Part shown: in pieces, positions 8,857-17,998 of the stretch | Numbering within the stretch: the first letter of the stretch is position 1 | How the letters are laid out: each line of letters begins with the position of its first letter | NCBI RefSeq assembly: GCF_002215215.1 | Contig: NZ_CP018632.1 | Coordinates: forward strand, 5,390,501-5,454,500 | Length of the DNA: 64,000 nt | Direction: 5' to 3' | Origin: Granulosicoccus antarcticus IMCC3135 | GTDB lineage: Bacteria; Pseudomonadota; Gammaproteobacteria; Granulosicoccales; Granulosicoccaceae | The notes under the pieces: generated by a model | The model's database searches: none | What the model saw: the letters and a program-made list of their open reading frames with translations, nothing else | Told to the model about the DNA's origin: nothing | Made by a program: the position numbers and the translations under genes

Positions 8857-11650
8857 CGTAAGCCTCCCGATTACCAACCGATTTTTCGGCAGTCTCACTG
8901 TTGCTGAGCAACTGATTGGTCAATATTTTGTCAACCGACCTTTTACCGAAAAGCACATCATCAACCCGTGCTTTCAACATGTCAGCCTGCTGTTGCCAGC
9001 CCTCAATGGTCACCGGCAGTACTCGTACGCCAATACGCGCAAGCATGGCATGATCATCCAGCGCGAAGGGCTCTCTATCCGGGCTATCCATGAAATCGAT
9101 TCCGAGGGCTGAGTCACCTCGATGCAATACGGCATCCAGCACCAGTCTGCCGACTTCGACATTGAGTTCAACTTCGGTATCTGAACAGGCGATCGCGGAT
9201 GTCATTCCCTCAGGCAGGATGTCACGTTCAACAAGCGCATCGGAATGCAACCTTGGCGAGTTTATCCAGTCCAGATACTGGCCGAACAATGTATCCGGAT
9301 TGATACGCTCAGGTGAACGTGACAGGAACACCCATTGCTGGCGTCGCGCGCGCGTGATACTCACGTTCAGCACATCCGAACGTGACAGAAAAGCCAGCGA
9401 CCCACCGGACGAGGCATCGTCAACACAGCAAGAGAACAATACAACATCCCTCTCCTCACCCTGTAGCTCATGTGCAGTACCCACAATCATGTTGTGGCGA
9501 TCACGCGTTGCGGCATCAAACGTCTGGTCAATACGCTTTTGCAGGTACTCAACCTGGGCACGAAACGGTGAAATCAAGCCGATACCCAATGCTTTGCCAG
9601 ACTCACTGACCATTGATTGTAACGTTGCCAGCATGGCGTCTGCCTCCACCCTGTTCACACCATTGGGGGCGCGATGAGCGTTAGCAACCTCTACAAGTTG
9701 AAGTGCACCAGGAGAACGGCCCAGCGTCACACGAGTCAGTAGCTGCAGACGTCCTCCGTAAAAACTGCGATTACTGAAACCGATGATTTGGGGCGCACTG
9801 CGAAAATGCTCATCCAGTGCATTGGCAGCATCGGCAGTGCTCAATGAGCGATCAACCCAATCAAGCAGACTATCGCGCCTGAAATCGGGTGTATCTGCCA
9901 CATCCGGGGCAAAGCGTTCACGTAGCGAGTCATTCAACGACTGTGGCAAAAAACTGATATGCCGAAGCTGCTCTGCATCACCGAACAAGACGGCACGACC
10001 GGCTCGCTGCAAGGCAGGCAATGCACTGGCTGCATCCACCTGTGACGCCTCATCTATCAGCAACAGGTCAAACAATTCCACCTGCATCGGCACCAGGCGC
10101 GTCAGCTCATCAAGCGTTGTCACCCAAACCGGACAGCTTGCCAGCAAGGGCTCATAGTTTAACGTTCCCTGCAACTCCCGTTGACGACGTTCGCGCGCGG
10201 CAACACTGTCAGCCAGGTTGATCAGTGAGCGGCGATCAACGGCAATGCTTTGTCGTGTCCGTTGCTCAATGACAAGCTGAAGCGCATCAAGAACGTTGAC
10301 GTCTCTGGCAAGTTTGAGCTGATCCCACTGTGCAAGAATTTTCAGCAAAGTATCCTGACGAGTTTCACGTCTCAGCAGGCTCACCACTTTCTGCCACCAA
10401 AGAATTTTTGACCAGCGACTCCAGGATTTTTTCATTGCAGCCAGTGAACGATCCTGACGGTTCAAACCACGCATTGCCTGGTGCGTCGCCTTTAACAGGG
10501 CCTGATCGATATCCTCCGCCTGTCGGCAAGCCAACAGCACTTGGCGTGGCCGCGTAAAACCAATTGAACGCGTGTTCACTACATCGTGCAGTTGACGTTT
10601 GAGATTGCTGAGACGACTGGCATTTCCACCACGCAACACCGCCCCTTCGAGACCCAGCTCTACATCAAGAAAATTGGCAACAACTTCAGCCGCTGCCTGG
10701 CTTTTCGAACACACCAGCACCGAGCCACCTCTGGCAACGGTGTCGGCAACGATCATGGCAAGCGTGTGTGTCTTGCCCGTACCCGGTGGGCCGAACACGA
10801 TGCTCAGAGTTTGCTCCCGAGCCCCCTGGACCGCACGGCGTTGTGCAGCCGACAGTGCCCCCGTGCAACGCAGCGCCAGGCTTTGCACTATTTCATTACT
10901 TGTCGATATCGAACTCTTGAGACTGGATCTGTCAGCGGTGAGTGCCGACAGTGGAGCGCTCAGTCGTGCTGATTCAGCGAGCTGTTCGAGTTCATGCAAG
11001 ATACCTGTTGATCGGCGCGAACGCTGCACCAGCAAGATGGATGCTGCGGCATGTAGCACCGGGTTGTCTCCGCCAAGCCCTTTATCCGTTGACGCGGTTG
11101 ATCTGACGGGCAACACCGGCCAGCTATCAAACCCGACTGGCGTCAACGCAGGCAGCTCATTAGCCAGAAGATCCAGCACCATCGCCATGCCCTCGCGATC
11201 AAGCACCTGCGAATCGACAATGCCCTGTACAGCATTAGCCAGTGCATCGGCTGCATCGTCATCCAGCATACGCTCCAGCAGCACACGATTAACCTCTAGC
11301 GATGCCTTGACGATTGTTTCTTGAGGCTGTGCCTCAGCGGCGCTCCAGCTATCCAGCATGGCAAATAAAAGGGGTGCTTCAAACCGCTCACCCGGGACGG
11401 AAATGGGGAGCAATGCGTACAGTGTCGAGGTGCCGCGCGCATGAGCCTCCAATGCAAGAGTGAGTTTCTCAGCACTGTGCGCAGGCAACCACGGGACCGG
11501 TGTCATACCGCAGGCCATTGTCTCAAGCGAGGTATCAACCCGGGCCTTGACACGAGAGCCTCCCATGCGAACATCGCTACCGTTCGCATACTCATGTGCA
11601 AAACAGGCATGCAGATAACGGAACAGGCCGCTGGTATCTTTCAGGTTCAT
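8849..11650 (-). CDS. Upf1-like superfamily 1 DNA/RNA helicase
   Basis: The 933-residue protein has the helicase motifs in order: Walker A GPPGTGKTHT (near residue 285), Walker B LLIDEASQVDAA (near 530), motif III GDAEQLRH (near 555), GTAHELQGEERDVVLF (near 725) and the arginine motif NVSITRARRQQW (near 765). This is the AAA_11/AAA_12 (Upf1/Dna2-like) arrangement. Residues about 820-900 (VELNVEVGRLVLDAV, ALGIDFMDSP, VRVLPVTIEGW) resemble the very-short-patch-repair/DUF559-like endonuclease fold often attached to such helicases, though I cannot confirm all catalytic residues. The N-terminal 250 residues are unassigned. It probably acts on nucleic acids in the cytoplasm. The small 8491-8856 gene is coupled to it. 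Confidence 0.85.
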   Translation of the reverse strand: MNLKDTSGLFRYLHACFAHEYANGSDVRMGGSRVKARVDTSLETMACGMTPVPWLPAHSAEKLTLALEAHARGTSTLYALLPISVPGERFEAPLLFAMLDSWSAAEAQPQETIVKASLEVNRVLLERMLDDDAADALANAVQGIVDSQVLDREGMAMVLDLLANELPALTPVGFDSWPVLPVRSTASTDKGLGGDNPVLHAAASILLVQRSRRSTGILHELEQLAESARLSAPLSALTADRSSLKSSISTSNEIVQSLALRCTGALSAAQRRAVQGAREQTLSIVFGPPGTGKTHTLAMIVADTVARGGSVLVCSKSQAAAEVVANFLDVELGLEGAVLRGGNASRLSNLKRQLHDVVNTRSIGFTRPRQVLLACRQAEDIDQALLKATHQAMRGLNRQDRSLAAMKKSWSRWSKILWWQKVVSLLRRETRQDTLLKILAQWDQLKLARDVNVLDALQLVIEQRTRQSIAVDRRSLINLADSVAARERRQRELQGTLNYEPLLASCPVWVTTLDELTRLVPMQVELFDLLLIDEASQVDAASALPALQRAGRAVLFGDAEQLRHISFLPQSLNDSLRERFAPDVADTPDFRRDSLLDWVDRSLSTADAANALDEHFRSAPQIIGFSNRSFYGGRLQLLTRVTLGRSPGALQLVEVANAHRAPNGVNRVEADAMLATLQSMVSESGKALGIGLISPFRAQVEYLQKRIDQTFDAATRDRHNMIVGTAHELQGEERDVVLFSCCVDDASSGGSLAFLSRSDVLNVSITRARRQQWVFLSRSPERINPDTLFGQYLDWINSPRLHSDALVERDILPEGMTSAIACSDTEVELNVEVGRLVLDAVLHRGDSALGIDFMDSPDREPFALDDHAMLARIGVRVLPVTIEGWQQQADMLKARVDDVLFGKRSVDKILTNQLLSNSETAEKSVGNREAYDE

Positions 11651-11937
11651 CTTGTGTGCACGATTATTTGAAGAAACACTAGACGATCGGGAACCAAAGC
11701 GCAGGAATCACAAACCAATCACTGTGGAACCGATGAGTACAGAAGCCATCATAGTGTGAGCAATGCTGCCGGTATGAGCCTCATTGAAGTTCAGTTACAT
11801 TCCAGTGCAAGTCATGAATTTGCCGGTACAGTGTGCAAGAATCTGTGAGCAGGCGCTTCCAGCCTGTAGCGATTATGACTCGATCCTGCTCCTTCATCGC
11901 TTCATCGCAATAAAATTTGCTTCTAAATGGATTCTCA

Positions 11938-13782
11938 ATGAGTACTGGTTCTCCCAAAAAGCGCGGTATCGTCTTCAGATTCTTTCGCTTCCTGTGGCGC
12001 TCCGTAAAAGCGTTCAACACACTGGTATTCAGTCTTGTCTCTCTATTTGTCATCGCCGTCATTCTATATGCCGCTTTCAATCAGCGAGGTCCGAAAATAC
12101 CCACAGGTGCTGCATTGCTGCTCAACCCGGCAGGGAATCTGGTGGAACAACAGACAGTCGTCGATGCCGCAACCTTATTGCAAGGCAATGAACTTCCACA
12201 GCAAGCATTAGTCAAGGATCTGCTTGATGCTTTAGCAATGGCTAAAGACGATAACAAGATTGAACTGGTCGTACTCGATCTTTCAAAACTCGAAAGAGGA
12301 CTACTGCCAACGCTGGAGAGTATTGCAACTGCGATAGCTGACTTCAAGACCAGTGGCAAGAAAGTAATCGCGGTGGCTGGCAACTACAGTCAATCGGCAA
12401 TATTTTTAGCGGCCCACGCCGATGAAGTGTTATTGAACCCCGAGGGTATGGCCGTACCGGAGGGCTTTTCCATGTATAGCACTTACTTTAAAAGCTTCCT
12501 GGAAGAACAAGACGTGACAGTCAATCTATTCAAGGTGGGTAAGTACAAGTCTGCTGTCGATCCATTTCTGCGCGACGACATGTCAGAAGAGGACCGGACT
12601 GCGCGGATGGCCATTCTGGATGCATGGTGGGAGGCCTATACCGTAGGGGTAGAAACAGCCCGGGGTATGGAGGCAGGCAGTATCAACGCCCTGTTGCAAA
12701 ACGCGCCAGAGCAAATGCGACTGGCAGAGGGTAATCTTGCTCGCTTGTCACTTGAAAAAGGTTTTGTGGATCGTCTGGTGACAGACAATGAAAGACGTGA
12801 CTACCTCATTGGCCTGGCCGGTGAGGACAAGCAAAACAAGGACTATCGCAGAGTAGCCTATAAAGATTATCTTCGAGCCACGCGATTGCCACCGGAACAG
12901 CATCACTCCGACAAAGTGGCTGTTATTACAGCCGTAGGCGACATTGTTGACGGTAATGCACCCGCTGGTGAAATTGGCAGTCAATCACTCTCCAAGCTGA
13001 TCAGAAAAGCCCGACTGGATAGCAACGTTAAAGCCATTGTTCTGCGTATCGATTCAGGTGGTGGTAGCAAAACAGCCTCGGAAGTCATTCGTAGCGAACT
13101 TCAGGCAGCACAGGATTCTGGCATCCCGGTAGTCGCATCGATGGGATCAGTAGCAGCGTCCGGAGGCTACTGGATTGCAGCATCAGCGGATGAAATCTGG
13201 GCTTCACCGACAACAGTTACCGGCTCTATTGGTATTTTCGGGCTCATGCCAAGCGTTGAGAAAACGCTGGCTCGATACGGTATCTACAGTGATGGCGTAG
13301 CGACCACACCCATCGCTGGTGGCGCCAGTTTCACGCGCGGCATTTCACCTGCCTATGGTGAAGTCTTGCAAGCAGTCATAGAGGGAGGCTATCAACAGTT
13401 TCTAACGACAGTCGCCGAAGGGCGTGGCATGGATGTAGGCGCCGTTAATGAAGTCGCTCAGGGGCGAATATGGACAGGTAAAAAAGCTAAGCAACTTGGC
13501 CTGGTAGACGAACTGGGGGACCAGGAACAAGCTATCAGCGCAGCAGCCAGGCTTGCCGACGTCAAGGAATACTCTGTGATACAGGTGGAGCCGGAACTAT
13601 CAGTTGAAGAAATATTGTTGCGCAGGTTCTCAGAGACCATAGCCAGTAGCTTTCCAGCAATCACAAACAACCCTGTTTCCCGACTGACCAATATGGTTCG
13701 GCAAAAGCTTGGCTTTCTGGGCCGTCTGAACGACCCAAACAACGCCTACGTCATCTGTAGCGATTGCCCTGTGCTGCCGTAG
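11938..13782 (+). CDS. sppA: Signal peptide peptidase SppA, 67K type
   Basis: This 614-residue protein matches the long, duplicated-domain SppA (618 in E. coli). It has an N-terminal membrane anchor (LVFSLVSLFVIAVILYAA). The catalytic Lys is in GKYKSAVDP (about residue 204) and the catalytic Ser in AASGGYWI (about residue 408), equivalent to Lys209/Ser409 of E. coli. It degrades cleaved signal peptides in the inner membrane. I chose the ATG at 11938; the frame reaches back to a TTG at 11917 that adds seven unlikely residues. It is divergent from the helicase, with 287 bp between them that hold no other gene. Confidence 0.95.
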   Translation: MSTGSPKKRGIVFRFFRFLWRSVKAFNTLVFSLVSLFVIAVILYAAFNQRGPKIPTGAALLLNPAGNLVEQQTVVDAATLLQGNELPQQALVKDLLDALAMAKDDNKIELVVLDLSKLERGLLPTLESIATAIADFKTSGKKVIAVAGNYSQSAIFLAAHADEVLLNPEGMAVPEGFSMYSTYFKSFLEEQDVTVNLFKVGKYKSAVDPFLRDDMSEEDRTARMAILDAWWEAYTVGVETARGMEAGSINALLQNAPEQMRLAEGNLARLSLEKGFVDRLVTDNERRDYLIGLAGEDKQNKDYRRVAYKDYLRATRLPPEQHHSDKVAVITAVGDIVDGNAPAGEIGSQSLSKLIRKARLDSNVKAIVLRIDSGGGSKTASEVIRSELQAAQDSGIPVVASMGSVAASGGYWIAASADEIWASPTTVTGSIGIFGLMPSVEKTLARYGIYSDGVATTPIAGGASFTRGISPAYGEVLQAVIEGGYQQFLTTVAEGRGMDVGAVNEVAQGRIWTGKKAKQLGLVDELGDQEQAISAAARLADVKEYSVIQVEPELSVEEILLRRFSETIASSFPAITNNPVSRLTNMVRQKLGFLGRLNDPNNAYVICSDCPVLP

Positions 13783-13883
13783 AGATGCAGTTTGCAACGC
13801 GCAAACAGACACATTTTGGCCAATGCTAGAATATGCCTGTTTTCGATTTCCAATCAACGTGCCAGCTAACGACCACATCAGAT

Positions 13884-14906
13884 ATGTCAAATAAAAACAC
13901 TGATTTCGATCCTAATGCCAAAGAGCAAGAGCTTCGTTCAGAGTCTGAACAATGGGATACCTCGAAGCCTGAGGATGCAAAGCCTGATGACATTCCTACC
14001 ATTGATCTTGAAGCCTATTTTACAACCGGGGCGGATGAAGATTTAGCTGTTGCAGCAGAACAACTACGAATTGCCTGTGAAGAAACCGGATTTTTTTCTA
14101 TTGTCGGACATCAGGTGTCCAGTGAAGATCTCAACGATACGTTTGAACAAGTACGCCAATTTCATGCATTACCGATTGAGCAAAAAAGTCAGATTCTAAT
14201 GGACCGCCCCGACTGGCCTGTCGGTGGCATGGGCTATTTGCCGTTGAAGAATCGCAAACTCCCTGCTCGTGAAACCGGCAATGCGAACGAGGCGTTTATC
14301 ATCAAATGTGATGACAAGCTGGGCATGGATGACAATCAGTGGCCCGATGCCGCCTGGTTACCTGAGTTTCGTGCGCAAGTCGAACGCTATGCGCAGCAAA
14401 TGGAAACTCTTGGCAAGCGCATGCTGCCTGTTTACGCACGTGCACTGGATATGCCCGATGATTTTTTCGACAAGGCGTTTATCAATCCCTTATATCGATT
14501 GCGCATGACTCACTACCCTGCAGTGAAGCCTGATCCGGAGAATGCTTTTGGTATTGCACCGCATGTTGATACTTCATACTGCACAATTCTGGCTCAAGAC
14601 CGACCGGGATTAAGCGTGTTCAGTGAACGCAGAAAGGTATGGGTCAATGCGCCAGTGGTCAAGAATTCATTCATCGTCAATACCGGTGAGTTACTAAAAC
14701 AATGGACTAACGATCGCTTTCTCAGCACACGCCACTTTGCCAATAACAACACCGGTTCCGAGTCACGTTACTCTATTCCCTTTTTCTTCAATGCAAATCC
14801 ACATCATGTGATGAGCTGCATACCGAGTTGCTGCAGCGATGAGAACCCGGCCAAGTACCCCCCTATCTCTTACGCTCAAAGTCAGGGTGTTGTGCAGGGC
14901 GAATAA
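13884..14906 (+). CDS. 2-oxoglutarate/Fe(II)-dependent oxygenase, isopenicillin N synthase-like
   Basis: The 340-residue protein has the iron ligands of the family: HxD as HVD (about residues 227-229), a distal His in TRHFA (about 284), and the RxS co-substrate motif in ESRYSIPFFF (about 294). The N-terminal region (PTIDLEAYF, CEETGFFSIVGHQV) is the DIOX_N domain. The start is the ATG at 13884; an upstream ATG at 13833 adds 17 residues without support. The substrate is unknown. Relatives hydroxylate or desaturate small molecules, and no biosynthetic partner is adjacent. Confidence 0.88.
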   Translation: MSNKNTDFDPNAKEQELRSESEQWDTSKPEDAKPDDIPTIDLEAYFTTGADEDLAVAAEQLRIACEETGFFSIVGHQVSSEDLNDTFEQVRQFHALPIEQKSQILMDRPDWPVGGMGYLPLKNRKLPARETGNANEAFIIKCDDKLGMDDNQWPDAAWLPEFRAQVERYAQQMETLGKRMLPVYARALDMPDDFFDKAFINPLYRLRMTHYPAVKPDPENAFGIAPHVDTSYCTILAQDRPGLSVFSERRKVWVNAPVVKNSFIVNTGELLKQWTNDRFLSTRHFANNNTGSESRYSIPFFFNANPHHVMSCIPSCCSDENPAKYPPISYAQSQGVVQGE

Positions 14907-15104
14907 TGTAGCGCCAATCGCAGTGAGGCCCTGGTTGGGACGATGATGTTGACTCAAGCACACTCGAATAGTTCAGGCATTCGACACGTCAGATCAGCAA
15001 ATGAGTAAACAATTAGCAACCTCTCCGCCTATGCTTAACTTTGGCGAGCAATTCGCATATGATCTCGTTGCGCTACCAGCGTTCAAATTCGAAAGCAATT
15101 CACA

Positions 15105-15425
15105 ATGAGTAGAACTATGACCCCTATACGATCCATTCTGGCTGCAACGGCCGTCGTGCTGCTCACGGCTTGCGCCGGTGCTCAGTCTCAATCGCAGGAC
15201 AGCAACGAGGCAGTAACAAGTTTGAAGAAGGGCGCCGCTCGCCCGGGCATGCCAGATCTTACAGAAGCAGCTGAAAAGCTTGGCGTCACCAAAGAAGCGC
15301 TGCAGGAAGCAATGAGCAAGGCCGGTGGTCCACCACCTGATCTGGAAACTGCGGCTGCCGAGCTGGGTGTCAGCGTAGATGCTTTGAAAGAAGCCTTGCC
15401 TATGCGTGGCAGGCCTCCTCAGTAA
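15105..15425 (+). CDS. Small outer-membrane-type lipoprotein with a duplicated helical motif
   Basis: This is a 106-residue protein with a lipoprotein signal (VVLLTAC lipobox, Ala at +2, so outer-membrane sorting is expected). The mature part holds two similar about-20-residue units, DLTEAAEKLGVTKEALQEAM and DLETAAAELGVSVDALKEAL, linked by a Gly/Pro turn. The same type of repeat occurs in small periplasmic proteins of unknown role. A second possible start lies at 15117. It sits directly upstream of a Cache-domain relic. Confidence 0.75.
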   Translation: MSRTMTPIRSILAATAVVLLTACAGAQSQSQDSNEAVTSLKKGAARPGMPDLTEAAEKLGVTKEALQEAMSKAGGPPPDLETAAAELGVSVDALKEALPMRGRPPQ

Positions 15426-15439
15426 ATAGCTGACTGTAG

Positions 15440-15678
15440 TATGAGAACGCTGCACATCGCAGCTCCCCTGACGAGGCAAGGACATTCTTCGACAAGGCAA
15501 TTGTATATGTCGATGAAGTGGGCGCAGAAGAAGCGGTCACCACGTTTAATGATCCTGATGGTCCCAGGGAGTAGCAAAGTACGAGTGGCTCAATCCACAA
15601 ACCAACCAGCTCGAAGACAAATCAGCTTATGTCAGCGAGGTAGGTGGCATGGTTGTAGGCGTGGGCTATTACAATTAG
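15440..15678 (+). pseudogene. Relic of a single-Cache-domain protein
   Basis: Two pieces of a Cache domain are readable in different frames. From about 15440 the frame reads ARTFFDKAIVYVDEVGAEEA then VTTFNDPDGP and hits a TAG at 15572. From 15577 a second frame reads KYEWLNPQTNQLEDKSAYVS then EVGGMVVGVGYYN and a stop at 15676-15678. Intact sCache domains carry about 45 residues between these blocks, so the centre has been deleted and the frame shifted. No start codon or signal peptide remains. Confidence 0.7.
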
Positions 15679-15726
15679 AAGTCAGGCAAGGCTTGAATGG
15701 GCGGGGGGTTGTCCGTACTCTCTGCT

Positions 15727-17265
15727 CTACCGTCTGCCGATCAACAGACTGGCCTCCGCAGAGTCGCTAACCGCCATCAACACTGAGGCGTCACCGCTTA
15801 TCCACTCGGAACGTTGAGCAAAGTACTCAGGTAGCGAGTACATGGCAGCATCTTCTACATCCAGAAGAAAGTGATCGACTGCTTGTTCAGACTCGGCAGA
15901 AAATCGACTGATGTAGAGAAACAGCACGTGTTGAGCATTAGAAGTGTAATGCTCAGCTTTGCTGGTGATGGCTCCGGGGACAGAGGTGTATTGACAATTT
16001 GACTCGTCTAACTCGTTTCCGTTTTCATCGGTCAATGGGCAGGCATTCAAGGCGCGATTCAGCGAAATCGTTTTATCACTGCTGCGTTGATAGAGCTGGT
16101 AGCCGGCGGTTGTGCTTTCGTCGTAGGAACCTGCAAAGAACACGAGCTGATTCCCATCCTTGTTGGTGATCATGGATTGAACATTGCCAGCGCCTTCGAC
16201 TGGGAATTCAACCGCTGAATCCGTCTGGGAATGTTTGACTGATGATGCGAAATTCTCCCACGGTGGACGGTTTTCAAAACGCTCGCCCACGGGCACCTCC
16301 CAGTATTGCTCATTGCCGTCAGCGGACAAGGTATAGGAGTACGGCGGCAGGCAATCAACCTTGTCAGTAATAGTGCATCCTCTAAGATCTGCCGTCAGGC
16401 CGCGAACTAGCCATTCACCAGTCACGGTGTTCCACAGTGTGGCTCCAACCTGACGTACTGTGCTTCCATCGCTGTCCGTACCTTCCCACCACTGCTGGCT
16501 GAAAAGTAGTTGGCCATCATCACTGAACTCATAGCCTTGGTAACTGACGCCAGACAGACGCGGCGCAAGCAGCACACCATCGATATCAAGACTGGTATCT
16601 GGGTAGTCAACAAGGTTCGCCGAGTTCAGCGTATAGGCATGCAACGTGGTGCTATTAGGTGTGTTGTACTGAGTCAAATCCAGCGGATCATAGGTATTGA
16701 ACAGCACAACATTGCCATCAGCGGATTGATCAGTGTCTTTGTAGATACACCGATTCTCAGGGCTCAGCGTTGAAAGATCAGCCAAGCTGTCATTGAAAGC
16801 CGCTGTGTAAGATACGGTGACGCAGGCAATTCCTATAACGGCAACCGGCGTATTCTCAGAATCGAACAATAAACGGGTGTTCTTTCCGATGTCAGTCACC
16901 AGCCAGCTGGACGCACCTGTCACGGTGTCTACAAGAGCAATGGCGGTAACGTCGTTTTCATCGTTGAGTACATCTGCCCTGATCGTTTTCCCGTCACGAG
17001 ACATCTGGTAGCTGTCGACACGGTTCAACCCCGCCTCGGTAATCATGGGTTCCAGGTCGACCTGGAGTGTGCTGGCAAAAGCCAGCTCCCCGCGATAGTC
17101 AGGCGTTTCCAGAACCACCGACGGTTCTGACGGTTCTGACGGTTCTGACGGTTCTGACGGCTCACCCCCACCTTCGCTCGGTAGCGATGCGGAGTCATCA
17201 CTACTGCTGCAGGCAACCAGCTGCATCGCCAGGACAAGGGGGAACAGCAGGTGGTAAGGCTTCAT
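15727..17265 (-). CDS. Lipoprotein with EPS repeat linker, function unknown
   Basis: This is a 512-residue predicted lipoprotein. The signal sequence ends in the lipobox LVAC followed by Ser-Ser-Ser, so it probably goes to the outer membrane. A low-complexity linker (EPS repeated five times) tethers a C-terminal domain of about 450 residues rich in beta-strand and DGxxxxF-type segments (YQMSRDGKTIRADVLND, FEFSDDGQLLF-like stretches), suggesting a TolB/WD-like propeller; I cannot assign a family. The ATG at 17265 is chosen because it has a good ribosome site (GAGGAGAG). A GTG/TTG-type extension to 17289 is less likely. Confidence 0.8.
   Translation of the reverse strand: MKPYHLLFPLVLAMQLVACSSSDDSASLPSEGGGEPSEPSEPSEPSEPSVVLETPDYRGELAFASTLQVDLEPMITEAGLNRVDSYQMSRDGKTIRADVLNDENDVTAIALVDTVTGASSWLVTDIGKNTRLLFDSENTPVAVIGIACVTVSYTAAFNDSLADLSTLSPENRCIYKDTDQSADGNVVLFNTYDPLDLTQYNTPNSTTLHAYTLNSANLVDYPDTSLDIDGVLLAPRLSGVSYQGYEFSDDGQLLFSQQWWEGTDSDGSTVRQVGATLWNTVTGEWLVRGLTADLRGCTITDKVDCLPPYSYTLSADGNEQYWEVPVGERFENRPPWENFASSVKHSQTDSAVEFPVEGAGNVQSMITNKDGNQLVFFAGSYDESTTAGYQLYQRSSDKTISLNRALNACPLTDENGNELDESNCQYTSVPGAITSKAEHYTSNAQHVLFLYISRFSAESEQAVDHFLLDVEDAAMYSLPEYFAQRSEWISGDASVLMAVSDSAEASLLIGRR
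17122..17163 (-). repeat. 9-bp tandem repeat encoding Glu-Pro-Ser
   Basis: The plus-strand unit CGGTTCTGA is repeated four times exactly, followed by a variant. It encodes the EPS linker after the lipobox of the 15727-17265 lipoprotein. Such perfect short repeats are prone to slippage, which here would change linker length in steps of three residues without breaking the frame. Confidence 0.85.
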
Positions 17266-17543
17266 GGCAACTCTCCTCAGAAGTCGCATCAGGCAGAGCT
17301 ATGCAAACGGTACTCACACATTCTGGAACCGCGGCATGCAGCCTGATGTCGTTTATCTAATAGATGAGAAGCTTACAGCCGATGCTGATTCATGAGCAAT
17401 AGTGCCCGACAGTATTAATACCGCAGGCCACCTCTGGAGCGTGCGGTGGCCATGCAAACGATGCCATTTGTGACAATTTCTACCTAGATAGTTTCTATAC
17501 CAACCATTGGCATCCAAACTGTTTGCCTGCATCATACCGCCCT

Positions 17544-17996
17544 ATGCACAAACAACACGATTATCAATTTCACGCACTGCTCCATTCAGCAGATCTGGTC
17601 GAAGACAGACTTCGCGAGAAGCTGACACCGCTTGACATTCGTCCCAAACAAGCCCGGGTTCTAAGCGCCCTGGACATTCTGGGCAGCGTCTCGCAGGCTC
17701 AGCTCGCTCGGGAAATCTACGTCACGGCGGGCAGCATGAGCACGATGGTGACTCGGCTTGAGAAACTGGGACTGATTTCCCGCGCTCGACATCCGGACGA
17801 ACGACGCAGTGACGTACTCAGCCTGACAGAGGTTGGAAAATCACAACTGAAGGGTATTCACCAAACCTGGAAAGAGATGGATGAATACATCGAAAAGACG
17901 ATCGGCCACAAAAAGGCGCTGATGCTGCTTGAGCTGACCGAAGAACTCAGACTGGCACTGGGTGGACAAGTGCCCGGCGATAAAACAAGAGATTGA
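17544..17996 (+). CDS. MarR family transcriptional regulator
   Basis: A 150-residue winged-helix regulator. The recognition region SQAQLAREIYVTAGSMSTMV is followed by the typical wing (RLEKLGLISRARHPDERRSD), then the C-terminal dimerisation helix. The start is the ATG at 17544; the frame reaches a TTG at 17523. It lies 2 bp upstream of a Bcr/CflA-type efflux gene, the common arrangement in which a MarR protein represses its own operon and is released by a drug-like ligand. Confidence 0.92.
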   Translation: MHKQHDYQFHALLHSADLVEDRLREKLTPLDIRPKQARVLSALDILGSVSQAQLAREIYVTAGSMSTMVTRLEKLGLISRARHPDERRSDVLSLTEVGKSQLKGIHQTWKEMDEYIEKTIGHKKALMLLELTEELRLALGGQVPGDKTRD

Positions 17997-17998
17997 TC

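Noticed and set aside
10599-11324. 241-codon open frame on the plus strand
   Set aside because: Antisense to the helicase; Ser/Arg-rich shadow product.
15441-15770. 109-codon open frame overlapping the Cache relic
   Set aside because: The other two frames carry the Cache similarity; this one does not and runs into the convergent lipoprotein gene.
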